A stretch of DNA of 64,000 nucleotides. Source: Xenorhabdus doucetiae (GTDB lineage Bacteria; Pseudomonadota; Gammaproteobacteria; Enterobacterales; Enterobacteriaceae). Below, one piece after another: positions 53,141 through 62,321 of this stretch (positions within the stretch are counted from its first letter, which is position 1; each line of letters starts with the position of its first letter). The position numbers were made by a program, and so were the translations under genes. The notes below the pieces were generated by a model, which searched no databases, was not told where the DNA came from, and saw only the letters and a list, made by a program, of their open reading frames with translations. The stretch spans positions 2,914,001-2,978,000 of the forward strand of contig NZ_FO704550.1 of the NCBI RefSeq assembly GCF_000968195.1, in the 5' to 3' direction.

Positions 53141-54202
53141 ATGAGCAATAATAAAATCAACATATACAGCTTAATTCCTCCATTTGTTCTGGAGCATATC
53201 TCTGATGATTGTGATACATGTACTAATCAATATGTATTAAAGACATTAGATCATGTTTATCAATTGATGAATGCGCCTGCTGAAGAAATGATTTCTCAAC
53301 AGGAAATGAAAAAAGAGGAGAGTGATAAACTGCATCGCACTATCTATGATGCCAAAAATAAAGAGAATTTCCCTGGGGAAGAATTATCTCGCAGCGAAGG
53401 TATGCCAGAGAGTTCAGATACTTCTGTTAATGAGGCTTATGAGTATATCGGTAAGACTCATGAATTCTATAAGAAAGTATTTGGCCGTAATTCTCTTGAT
53501 AATAAAGGAATAAAGTTAGTTGCTACAGTACATTATGGAAAAAATTATCTGAACGCATTCTGGACCAGAAAACAAATGGTATTTGGTGATGGTGATGGGA
53601 AGTATTTCAATCGTTTTACCTCCGCCATTGATATTATCGCTCATGAGTTGACTCATGGTGTTATCGAAAGCGAAGCCAGTCTGGATTACGTCTACCAATC
53701 TGGGGCACTTAATGAATCCATCTCAGATGTATTTGGCATTATGGTAAAACAGTATGTCAATAACCAAACCGTTGATGAATCCAATTGGTTGTTAGGTCAA
53801 GGTTTACTGGGACCAAAATTTAATCCAGAGAATAAGCCTGAGGTTGCTTTACGTACCTTTATTAATCCCGGAAAAGCATTTTCCGGAGATAAACAAGTTG
53901 GTCATATGGATCAATATGAAGATCTTCCCTTCTTCGTTGATAATGGAGGAGTTCATATATACTCAGGGATTCCTAACAGAGCATTTTATTTAGTGGCGAT
54001 GGAGTTGGGAGGATATGCCTGGGAAAAAGCAGGAAAAATCTGGTATGAAACGCTACTAGATAAGCGCCTGTCTTCAGATGCCGATTTTGAGGACTTCGCC
54101 AAACTGACGATTGATAATGCGGAGAAGTTATTCAACAAGCAAACATCAGACATTGTGAGTAATGGTTGGGAAGAAGTTGGCGTTCTACTTTCCAAAAAAT
54201 AA
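53141..54202 (+). CDS. Protealysin-like M4 zinc metalloprotease
   Basis: I start the protein at ATG 53141 (353 residues); the frame also extends to 53054. There is no classical signal peptide. The short propeptide (about 1-50) has IPPFVLEHI, the PPxL motif of protealysin-type precursors. The catalytic domain has HELTH at 168-172 and GALNESISD with glutamate 192 as third zinc ligand. It ends after NGWEEVGVLL. Relatives in Serratia and Photorhabdus (protealysin, PrtS) are released or act in host interaction. A terminator hairpin follows at 54272. The two neighbours downstream are damaged or truncated relatives. Confidence 0.93.
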   Translation: MSNNKINIYSLIPPFVLEHISDDCDTCTNQYVLKTLDHVYQLMNAPAEEMISQQEMKKEESDKLHRTIYDAKNKENFPGEELSRSEGMPESSDTSVNEAYEYIGKTHEFYKKVFGRNSLDNKGIKLVATVHYGKNYLNAFWTRKQMVFGDGDGKYFNRFTSAIDIIAHELTHGVIESEASLDYVYQSGALNESISDVFGIMVKQYVNNQTVDESNWLLGQGLLGPKFNPENKPEVALRTFINPGKAFSGDKQVGHMDQYEDLPFFVDNGGVHIYSGIPNRAFYLVAMELGGYAWEKAGKIWYETLLDKRLSSDADFEDFAKLTIDNAEKLFNKQTSDIVSNGWEEVGVLLSKK

Positions 54203-54271
54203 TTAATTTAATATTAATAAAATATTGATTTACATTTTAATCAGTAACATTAAGATAATTCTAAAATAAAT

Positions 54272-54299
54272 AATAAAGGGTTAAGGACGGCCCTTTATT
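54272..54299 (+). terminator. Terminator of the first M4 protease gene
   Basis: AATAAAGGG (54272-54280) pairs with CCCTTTATT (54291-54299), then ATAATTTATAAG follows. It may work in both directions. Confidence 0.7.
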
Positions 54300-54819
54300 A
54301 TAATTTATAAGTTAATACGCAAAAATCCAACAAAAACACCTTCCATAAGTAGAAAACATCATCATTTAGATTAATAATTAATTAAGGGCCCTAGAAATAA
54401 AAATATGTATAGCACCTAAAAAGCGGGGTATTATTATGCGCAACCATCAAAACAAATTAAACAAATCCGGTATTATTCCACCCTCTTTATTAGAATATGT
54501 TGTTAAAATTTGTGGCCAAATCGATAAAGCGTACATACTAAAAACATTAGATCATGTTTATAATCTAATGAACAACCCTGCTGAAATGGAAATTTCAATT
54601 CATGGATATCAGCCAGGTTTTGATAACAAATTAAACAGGACGATTTATAATGCTAAATATCATGATCACTATCCAGGGGAAAAATTAATTTTAAGTGAAG
54701 GTATGACTACGATAGATGATATCGCTGCCACTGAAGCCTATAACTATCTGGGCAAAACATATGAGTTTTACAAGGAAATTTTTGGCCGTAATTCAATTGA
54801 TAACCACGGTCTTAAGTTA

Positions 54820-55893
54820 ATCAGATAAACTATCTGCATTACTGTTACAATCGATAACACGATAACCTGATTTTCTGCCTGTCCTTATGAAATCGAAGAT
54901 AATACTTTCTGAGCCTGAACGAATAACATTGCAACAACTCGCTTTGAATCATCCCCACCGGGATATCCGTACGCGAGGAACGGGTTTGCTCATGCTTGCC
55001 AGAGGGAGCAAGCCGTCCCAGATCACCGCTGAAATAGGATGCAGTCTCCGGGTTATCTATAATTGGGTTCACATGTGGCACAATTCAGGGATAGCGGGAT
55101 TATTAGGCGGTCATGCTGGAGGCCGGTATCTCGCTATGACGCCTGAAATGATTGCCACTGCGGTCGAAGCTGCCTGTGCAGAGTCCCTAACTCTCGCACG
55201 GATAGCCCAGTGCGTTGAGGCAAAGCATGGGCCCCTGCCTTGTACGCTTGAAACGCTGGCAAATACCCTGAAAAAGCAGGGGCTCACCTATAAACGCACC
55301 CGTCTATCGCTTAAAAAAAGCGCAACGAAACGGAGTTTGCTAACAAATCCGCCTTGCTGAATAAAATTAAGGCTGGAGCACAGTTAGGCCATTACCGTTT
55401 GGTCTATTTTGATGAGGCGGGTTTTGCCGCATCTCCTCCGGTGCAATATGGATGGAGTCCACGGGGTAAGCCCCATGAAACTGAGCCTCAAGAGCATGAC
55501 AGGCGGTCAGTTCTGGGGGCGTTAAATTACACGGATAACACGCTGTTTTACCAGACAACGTCAGGCAGTATCACGCGAGATGACGTGATTGATTTTTTAG
55601 AGCAGCTCGCCCAACAAGGGGACAACCGCCTGACATTTTTAGTGTTGGATAATGCGCGTATCCATCACGGGATTGAAGAAAAAATCAGAAATAGCTGGTT
55701 ACGAGAACACAACCTGTTTTTATTCTACCTTCCCGCCTACAGCCCAGAGCTGAATTTGATTGAAATCGTCTGGAAACAAGCCAAATACCATTGGCGACGT
55801 TTTATCACTTGGACTCAGGAGACAATGGAGAATGAATTAAATACGTTATTGGGCGGTTATGGTAACCAATTTGCAATTAATTTCTCTTGAGTA
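54820..55893 (+). mobile_element. IS630-family insertion sequence
   Basis: An insertion of about 1.08 kb lies in the second protease gene. cttaagtta (54811-54819) on the left and cttaaatta (55894-55902) on the right are near-duplicates. IS630 elements normally duplicate only TA, which is also present at both junctions. I could not find convincing terminal inverted repeats by eye, so the exact ends are uncertain by some bases. Confidence 0.85.
54887..55890 (+). CDS. IS630 transposase, two frames joined at an A7 tract
   Basis: Frame one (54887-55360) holds the helix-turn-helix region (SQITAEIGCSLRVIYNWVHMW). The next frame (the track from 55354 to 55890) holds the DDE core: FDEAGF, LDNARIHH and PELNLIE. 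The frames meet at a run of seven A (about 55313-55320). Reading one base back there gives LSLKKKRNETEFANKSALLNKI, the sequence expected of an intact IS630 transposase. It is either programmed -1 frameshifting or a one-base lesion. Confidence 0.88.
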
Positions 55894-56602
55894 CTTAAAT
55901 TAGTTGCTACTGTCCATTATCAAAAAAATTATATGAATGCATTTTGGGATAACAATCAAATGGTTTTCGGTGATGGCTATGCTCCCTATTTTAATCGTTT
56001 CACATCCTGCATTGATATTACTGCACATGAACTCACTCATGGGGTAACTGAAAGTGAAGCAAGTCTTGATTATGCCTATCAATCGGGGGCATTGAACGAA
56101 TCGATCTCAGATGTATTCGGCATTATGGTGAAGCAATACGCGAACAATCAAAAGTCCAACGAATCTGATTGGTTGATCGGCCAAGGGCTATTTGGCCCGG
56201 CACTTAATCCAGACAATGATCCTAATGTTGCCTTACGCTCATTCAAAAATCCCGGAACGGCAAACCCAAAAGATAATCAGGTCGGCCATATGGACCAATA
56301 TCAAGATTTATCCGTCAGAGATGATAACGGCGGTGTTCACAAATATTCTGGCATTCCCAACAAGGCATTCTATTTATTAGCAACAGAGTTAGGCGGGTAT
56401 TCGTGGGAGCAAGCCGGGAAAATTTGGTACAATACGTTATTGGATAAACGATTATCCCATAAAGCCAGTTTTAATGATTTTGCACAACTCACTGTTGATA
56501 ATGCCAAGGCGCTATTTGGTAAGAAAATTTCAGCAATCGTGACGCATTCATGGAAACAAGTCGGAACCTTGCTCTAACAGCAGTCATGACGGTTTAATTA
56601 TT

Positions 56603-56634
56603 AAAGACCAGGGACGGTCTTAATTATTTTTTCC
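56603..56634 (+). terminator. Terminator of the second M4 protease gene
   Basis: AAGACC (56604-56609) pairs with GGTCTT (56616-56621), followed by AATTATTTTTT. The 300 bases between the protease end and 56883 hold nothing else that I can support as a gene. Confidence 0.75.
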
Positions 56635-56882
56635 TCTCCTCTATTTCATCAAATTACTCACCTTACGCCTGCATATCTATGCTCGTCGTACTTCAACATC
56701 CATTTATTATCTTCCCGTGGCGAGGGAGACAATAAGCTGTTTTCGTTTTGCGAGCTGCTACTTGAAGTTTATCGGGTATATACCATAAAAAATTTACATT
56801 TTTAGTAGTGACTAACATGGTTAGTTTGGCTACTATTTGCAGTAGACCAAATATACGCCAACATACAAAACAGGGCACGACC

Positions 56883-57119
56883 ATGTGTAACAATAAAGTA
56901 AGAAAACAAAATATAATCCCCCCCTATTTATTGGAGTATATTGCAGAAACCTGTGATGCCAATGATAAAGAGTATGTATTGAAAACATTAGATCATGTAA
57001 ATAAACTAATGAAGCAATCAACCAAAGAAGCACCCTTAAATTCTGAAGATGATCCTTTATTATATAAAAATAAAAAAATGTCTGAACCAGAAGGGAGCTG
57101 TCCCTTCTCAGGGAAATAA
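56883..57119 (+). CDS. Stand-alone M4 propeptide-like protein
   Basis: The 78-residue product starts at 56883 (the frame extends to 56808 without a ribosome site). IIPPYLLEYIAETCDANDKEYVLKTLDHVNKLM matches the propeptides of the two protease genes, including the PPxLE motif, and then the sequence ends in a short polar tail, EPEGSCPFSGK, with no catalytic domain. It is either the remnant of a third protease gene or a free propeptide that could inhibit the neighbouring enzyme. Confidence 0.7.
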   Translation: MCNNKVRKQNIIPPYLLEYIAETCDANDKEYVLKTLDHVNKLMKQSTKEAPLNSEDDPLLYKNKKMSEPEGSCPFSGK

Positions 57120-57126
57120 GTTTTTT

Positions 57127-57222
57127 GGGAAACGGTCTTTTAAATAAATCTTGTTCTAGGGAAACCTTATTTTAAGTAAATCTTCTTTTAAGAAAACCTT
57201 GATTTAAGGAAATAGTTTCACG
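57127..57222 (+). repeat. Three degenerate 32-bp tandem repeats
   Basis: Units at 57127-57158, 57159-57190 and 57191-57222 share the pattern gggaaacctt-n-ttttaagtaaatctt. They directly follow the propeptide-like gene. The remaining spacer to 57508 is AT-rich and has no gene. Confidence 0.65.
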
Positions 57223-57508
57223 AAAAATTATGTTTAAAAATAAATTGCACCAATAAAATGAGTCATGAGTACTCAAGACGCTAAAAACAGATTTAACCAA
57301 AGCATAGCGTTACTCACTGATTTACATGCTCTTTGAGATAATCAAGAAGCAGAAAATTTAAATTAATAAAATTAGGTATACAATAACAACATTGATCACA
57401 GAGTTATTGATAAACTTAAAAAATTTGCCAAATGCTTTCTCGTTATAGAGTTAAATTATTCTTTAGAAACAGAAACAAATAAAAAATCATTGGCTCATTA
57501 TTTAAAAT

Positions 57509-57538
57509 AATAAAGGGCTAAAAAAGCCCTTTATTTAT
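57509..57538. terminator. Bidirectional terminator downstream of der
   Basis: AATAAAGGGCT (57509-57519) pairs with AGCCCTTTATT (57525-57535) around a short A-rich loop. It ends der on the minus strand (U-tract from the AAATAAT side) and any rightward transcript. Confidence 0.8.
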
Positions 57539-57557
57539 ACCCGTATTTTTTTAACGA

Positions 57558-59048
57558 TTAACGTTTTTTCAGATGTTCCATTAAACGCTTACGTTTACGG
57601 AGCTGAGTTGCTGTTAAGGTATTTTTCTTACCTGCATAAGGGTTAGCCCCTTCTTTAAATTGGATACGAATAGGTGTTCCCATTACCTTCAAAGAACGGC
57701 GGAAATAATTCATCAAGAAACGCTTATAGGAATCCGGTAAGTCGCTCACCTGATTACCGTGGATAACCACGATAGGTGGGTTATATCCCCCCGCATGGGC
57801 ATATTTCATTTTCACTCTGCGGCCGCGGATCATCGGTGGCTGATGATCATCTTCTGCCATGTGCATGATACGGGTCAATAAGGAAGTGCTGACGCGACGG
57901 GTTGCGCTTTCATAGGCTTCCAGAATTGACTCAAATAAATTACCAACACCACTACCATGTAATGCAGAAATAAAATGAACACGGGCAAAATCAACAAAGC
58001 CCAAACGCAGATCAAGCATATCTTTAACGTGATCTTTATCTTCCTGACTCATCCCATCCCATTTATTGACGGCGATGACCAGAGAACGGCCACTGTTAAG
58101 AATAAAGCCAAGCAGGGAGAGATCTTGATCAGAAATACCTTCACGCGCATCCACTACCAGCAATACCACATTGGCATCTTCAATCGCCTGAAGCGTTTTA
58201 ATCACGGAGAATTTTTCAACGGTTTCAGTGACTTTTCCGCGCTTACGAACGCCCGCGGTATCAATCAAAATATATTCACGGCCATCACGCTTCATAGGAA
58301 TATAAATGCTGTCGCGGGTTGTACCCGGCATATCATAAACGACAACACGCTCTTCACCCAAAATGCGGTTGGTTAATGTGGATTTACCGACATTGGGGCG
58401 GCCAACAATCGCAAGTTTCAGAGGCAAGGAGGTAGGATCAAAGGCTTCTTCCTCTTCTTCTTGTTCAGCCGCGTCCAATTCGGCCTGTTCCATTTCTGCC
58501 CAATAAGCGGCGTTAGCCTCTTCTTCGGTTAATTCGACTTCTTCCGTCTCTTCTTTATCAGAAAACGGCAACAACACACGCTCAATCAGTTGTGTCACAC
58601 CACGGCCGTGAGAAGCAGCGATGGAATAAATATCCCCCAGACCCAGTGAATAAAATTCAGCTACCGAGGTATCAATATCGATACCATCAGTTTTATTCGC
58701 CACCAAAAAAGTGGCTTTTTCACGGCTACGCAGGTGCTTGGCAATCGCATGGTCAGCAGGCATCAGCCCCGATCTGGCGTCAACCATAAACAGGACAATA
58801 TCAGCCTCTTCTATAGCCATAAGAGATTGCGTAGCCATATGTGTTTCTACGCCCTCTTCCGTACCATCAATACCGCCCGTATCAATGATAATGAATTCCT
58901 GCCCTTCAACCTCTGCCCGTCCATATTTACGATCACGGGTTAAGCCAGGGAAATCCGCAACCAGCGCATCTCTGGTTCGGGTTAATCGGTTAAATAAGGT
59001 GGATTTTCCAACATTGGGGCGCCCAACCAGCGCAACGACAGGTATCAT
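57558..59048 (-). CDS. der: Ribosome-associated GTPase Der (EngA)
   Basis: The 496-residue GTPase has two tandem G domains: GRPNVGKS at 9-16 with DTGG and NKTD, and a second GRPNVGKS near 215 with DTAG and NKWD. An acidic linker of about 40 residues (EEVELTEEEANAAYW ... EQEEEEEA) lies between. The KH-like C-terminal domain ends in basic residues. It acts in 50S subunit maturation. It is the last gene of the rodZ-to-der block. Confidence 0.97.
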   Translation of the reverse strand: MIPVVALVGRPNVGKSTLFNRLTRTRDALVADFPGLTRDRKYGRAEVEGQEFIIIDTGGIDGTEEGVETHMATQSLMAIEEADIVLFMVDARSGLMPADHAIAKHLRSREKATFLVANKTDGIDIDTSVAEFYSLGLGDIYSIAASHGRGVTQLIERVLLPFSDKEETEEVELTEEEANAAYWAEMEQAELDAAEQEEEEEAFDPTSLPLKLAIVGRPNVGKSTLTNRILGEERVVVYDMPGTTRDSIYIPMKRDGREYILIDTAGVRKRGKVTETVEKFSVIKTLQAIEDANVVLLVVDAREGISDQDLSLLGFILNSGRSLVIAVNKWDGMSQEDKDHVKDMLDLRLGFVDFARVHFISALHGSGVGNLFESILEAYESATRRVSTSLLTRIMHMAEDDHQPPMIRGRRVKMKYAHAGGYNPPIVVIHGNQVSDLPDSYKRFLMNYFRRSLKVMGTPIRIQFKEGANPYAGKKNTLTATQLRKRKRLMEHLKKR

Positions 59049-59092
59049 TTTTTTGATGCCTCATAACTAGATTTGATACTAATAAAGACGAA

Positions 59093-59120
59093 ACGGCCCC
59101 TGTTACTGTTCAGGGGCCGT
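59093..59120 (-). terminator. Terminator of bamB
   Basis: On the minus strand ACGGCCCCTG (59120-59111) and CAGGGGCCGT (59102-59093) form a 10-bp stem followed by TTCGTCTTTATT. The der gene begins 45 bases later and may have its own promoter or receive read-through. Confidence 0.85.
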
Positions 59121-59175
59121 ATAGTTTTGTGTTATTACTGTATTATTACATACAGCGTTAAAACACGTTCTGGAA

Positions 59176-60348
59176 TTAGCGGGTATACAGGTAAACCGTC
59201 CCGTCCTTCGCTTGTACCATCAGTTTATCGCTGGCAACAACCGGGCGACTCAGCAGGCCGGAACCATCAACCTTATGCTGTGCCACAAACTTGCCATCAG
59301 ACATATTCAACCAATGCAGGTAACCTTCCCCATCACCAACAACCAGATAGCCATTATACATTTCTGGGGCTGTCAGGTTACGGTGTGAGAGATCATTTTG
59401 CGACCATAATGTCACACCATCACTCTTACGCAGGGACAAAATATGGTCGTTTTGATCAACAATGAAAATATTGCTGTCAGTGACCACCATATCATTCACC
59501 GATCCGAGATCACGTTTCCAGATGATCTGGCCGGAACGCATATCCATTGCCACCAAATTGCCGTTATAAGCAATGGCGTAAATCACATTGTCAGAAACGA
59601 CCGGCGTCATATCGACATCATTCAGGCGATCGATTTCGGTAGAACCGGTGACCTGAGAAATACGCTGTTGCCAAATCAGTTGCCCCTGAGACAGCAGAAC
59701 AGCACTGATGCGACCATTGTCACCACCAACAATAGCGGCGCCATAGGCCACGGCAGGCGCGGATTCACCACGAACGGATAATGCCGGTGTATCCATGTTA
59801 ATCGACCAAGCCACACTGCCGTCAGTTTCGTTCAATGCCTGCAACATCCCATTGCCGGTGTGAATCAAGACAAGGCCATCACTCACGACCGGGCGGGACA
59901 ACGCTTCGCCGGCAACGGTTGATTCCCAGGCAACCTTACCGTTCGCGGTATCCAGTGCAATAACTTTTGCCCTTTCTGTTCCGACATACAGGCGATCACC
60001 CGATACTGTCAAACCACCAGAAAGCAGCGCCGGCAAGCGGGATGACAGCAAACCCGCTTTTTCTGACAGATCTGTTGCCCACACCTCTTTGCCGCTGTCG
60101 ATATCAAAGGCTTTAATCACTCCCTGACGGTCAGCAACATAAATGGTTGAACCCTGCCAGGTCGGTGATAAATGAGAATAATACTGCCCAGTACCACTCC
60201 CAACTGATTTATCCCAAACAATATGCGGTTTGAATTGATTTTCAACCTTCGGCAACGGTGACATTGTTACCGTATCCTGTTCACTTGAACAACCAGCCAG
60301 CAGAACAGAAGCAACCAGCCCAACCAAGAGTGTTTTTCGCAGTTGCAT
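59176..60348 (-). CDS. bamB: Outer membrane assembly lipoprotein BamB
   Basis: This 390-residue lipoprotein has LLAGC with cysteine 20 and an eight-bladed beta-propeller of PQQ-like repeats (GKVAWESTVAGEALSRPVV, GQLIWQQRIS, GQIIWKRDLG). It is part of the BAM complex that inserts outer-membrane proteins. It lies 16 bases after yfgM. Confidence 0.97.
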   Translation of the reverse strand: MQLRKTLLVGLVASVLLAGCSSEQDTVTMSPLPKVENQFKPHIVWDKSVGSGTGQYYSHLSPTWQGSTIYVADRQGVIKAFDIDSGKEVWATDLSEKAGLLSSRLPALLSGGLTVSGDRLYVGTERAKVIALDTANGKVAWESTVAGEALSRPVVSDGLVLIHTGNGMLQALNETDGSVAWSINMDTPALSVRGESAPAVAYGAAIVGGDNGRISAVLLSQGQLIWQQRISQVTGSTEIDRLNDVDMTPVVSDNVIYAIAYNGNLVAMDMRSGQIIWKRDLGSVNDMVVTDSNIFIVDQNDHILSLRKSDGVTLWSQNDLSHRNLTAPEMYNGYLVVGDGEGYLHWLNMSDGKFVAQHKVDGSGLLSRPVVASDKLMVQAKDGTVYLYTR

Positions 60349-60364
60349 TATGAAGTTGGCTCCC

Positions 60365-60985
60365 TTAGTTGGATAAATTATTAAGTTTGATTTTCATGAA
60401 ATTTTTCATTTCCTGCGGGCCATCAAGCCCAAGCCCGGTGGAATAGGCGGCACGTGCACCCGCGATATCCCCTTTTTTAGCCAGAATATCCCCACGGATA
60501 TCCTCAACCATAACCTGCCATCCTTTACCTTTGACCAGCGCCAGTGTTTTCAATGCAGCCTCTATTTTATCTTCCGCTAATTGAACCCGAGCCAGACGAA
60601 GGTTGGATAGCGCCTGCATGTTCTCATCTTTGGCTTTAGCGGATGCCGCCAGCAAATTTTTCTCTGCCTGAGCCAGATCATTTTGGCCAATAGCCTGCTT
60701 TGCCAGTTCCAGATCAGCCATGACACCGTAGACATTATTCGTTTCATTAGCGAATTTTTCTACGGTAACAACACCTTCTTTCGACCCCGACGCCAGCGAT
60801 TTGTTCAACTCTTCAAAGGTTGCCGCCGTATCATGTAATTGGTTGGTTTGATGAGTCTGCCAATAACGCCAGCCAATCAAAGCACCAATGCCCAGTACTA
60901 AACCCACGGCAAGGTATTTACCGTTGGTCGAGAAAAAACGCTTTATCGCGTCAATTTGTTCATTTTCAGTGGTATAAACTTGCAC
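60365..60985 (-). CDS. yfgM: Ancillary SecYEG translocon subunit YfgM
   Basis: The 206-residue protein has a cytoplasmic N-terminus, one membrane helix (about 22-42: YLAVGLVLGIGALIGW) and a periplasmic TPR-like domain. In E. coli YfgM binds SecYEG and PpiD. It is 14 bases after hisS, in the conserved order. Confidence 0.95.
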   Translation of the reverse strand: MQVYTTENEQIDAIKRFFSTNGKYLAVGLVLGIGALIGWRYWQTHQTNQLHDTAATFEELNKSLASGSKEGVVTVEKFANETNNVYGVMADLELAKQAIGQNDLAQAEKNLLAASAKAKDENMQALSNLRLARVQLAEDKIEAALKTLALVKGKGWQVMVEDIRGDILAKKGDIAGARAAYSTGLGLDGPQEMKNFMKIKLNNLSN

Positions 60986-60999
60986 TAGAGTCTCTCTCC

Positions 61000-62277
61000 T
61001 TAACCTAACAGTTCACTCAAACGTGCTGCGACTGCTTGTTGTGGCAATGTTTCTTGTTCACCGTTGCGTAAATCTTTCACTGTAATATTGCCAGCCTGAA
61101 TTTCATCTTCCCCCAGGATCAAGGCAACTTTGGCACCGTGTTTATCCGCACGCGTCAACTGTTTCTTAAAGTTACCGCCGCCGTGATTGGTCATCAGACG
61201 CAATTCTGGCAATTGATCACGGATTTTTTCCGCCAATATCAATGCGGCTTGCTGGCTGCCAGCACCAAAGGAAGAGAGGTAAACATCAGCAACGGTCAGA
61301 TCAGCAACAAAGTCAGGATTGACTTCCTGCACTAACAGAACCATACGTTCCATGCCCATAGCAAAACCCACGGCCGGCGTTGCCTTACCCCCCAATTGTT
61401 CAACCAAGCCATCATAACGGCCACCGGCACAGATGGTTCCCTGCGCACCCAGCGCAGAGGTCACCCATTCAAAAACAGTACGGTTGTAGTAATCAAGGCC
61501 GCGAACCAGACGTTGGTTGATGCGGTATTTGATCCCCGCGCTATCCAGTATCTGACATAATCCATCAAAGTGGTCTTTTGATTCAGCATCAAGATAATCA
61601 AACAACGCCGGGGCATCATTGAGGAGTTGCTGAATTTCCGGGTTTTTGGAGTCCAATATCCGCAACGGGTTGGTATACATGCGACGCAGACAATCCTCGT
61701 CCAACTTCTCTTTATGTTGTTCAAGGAACACCACCAGCGCTTCACGATAATTGGCACGGGCTTCCAGTGAACCAATGGAATTCAATTCCAGGGTCACGTG
61801 ATCAGCAATGCCGAGTTCACGCCACCAACGTGCGGTCATTAAAATGAGTTCAGCATCAATATCCGGCCCTTGCAGGCCAAACACTTCCGCCCCTAACTGG
61901 TGAAATTGGCGGTAGCGGCCTTTTTGTGGGCGCTCATAACGGAACATCGGCCCGATATACCACAAGCGCTGTTCCTGATTGTACAGCAGACCATGCTGAA
62001 TACCGGCACGGACACAGCCTGCGGTATTTTCCGGGCGCAGGGTCAAACTTTCACCATTGCGATCGTCAAAGGTATACATCTCTTTTTCGACAACATCGGT
62101 GACTTCCCCAATTGCCCGTTTGAATAACGGGGTCTGCTCTACAATCGGTGTCCGAATTTCGCTAAAGCCATAACCCGACAGCACACGCTTGATCGTAGAT
62201 TCAACTCGTTGCCAGATGGCGGTTTCAGCAGGAAGGCAGTCATTCATGCCACGAATAGCTGGGATATTTTTTGCCAC
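61000..62277 (-). CDS. hisS: Histidyl-tRNA synthetase
   Basis: The 425-residue class II synthetase has RGMNDCLP, motif 2 MFRYERPQKGRYRQFHQ, the histidine-binding LVRGLDYYNRTVFE, and motif 3 GFAMGMERM. It charges tRNA-His. It lies 44 bases after ispG. Confidence 0.98.
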   Translation of the reverse strand: MAKNIPAIRGMNDCLPAETAIWQRVESTIKRVLSGYGFSEIRTPIVEQTPLFKRAIGEVTDVVEKEMYTFDDRNGESLTLRPENTAGCVRAGIQHGLLYNQEQRLWYIGPMFRYERPQKGRYRQFHQLGAEVFGLQGPDIDAELILMTARWWRELGIADHVTLELNSIGSLEARANYREALVVFLEQHKEKLDEDCLRRMYTNPLRILDSKNPEIQQLLNDAPALFDYLDAESKDHFDGLCQILDSAGIKYRINQRLVRGLDYYNRTVFEWVTSALGAQGTICAGGRYDGLVEQLGGKATPAVGFAMGMERMVLLVQEVNPDFVADLTVADVYLSSFGAGSQQAALILAEKIRDQLPELRLMTNHGGGNFKKQLTRADKHGAKVALILGEDEIQAGNITVKDLRNGEQETLPQQAVAARLSELLG

Positions 62278-62321
62278 GTTTTATCTCTTATTAATATTTA
62301 TACAATGCCGTCGATTATCAA

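Larger units (their letters stand above)
54436..56577 (+). pseudogene. Second M4 protease gene, interrupted by an IS630-family element
   Basis: The 5' part (54436-54819) encodes the propeptide (IIPPSLLEYV) and about 128 residues; the 3' part (55903-56577) encodes the rest, with HELTH and GALNESISD. Removing 54820-55902 rejoins both parts in frame as a 352-residue protein, matching the 353 of the first gene. The residues at the junction are L-K-L on both sides. Except for the insertion I see no lesion, so the event is probably recent. The 3' part cannot give an active enzyme alone because it lacks the N-terminal half. Confidence 0.93.
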
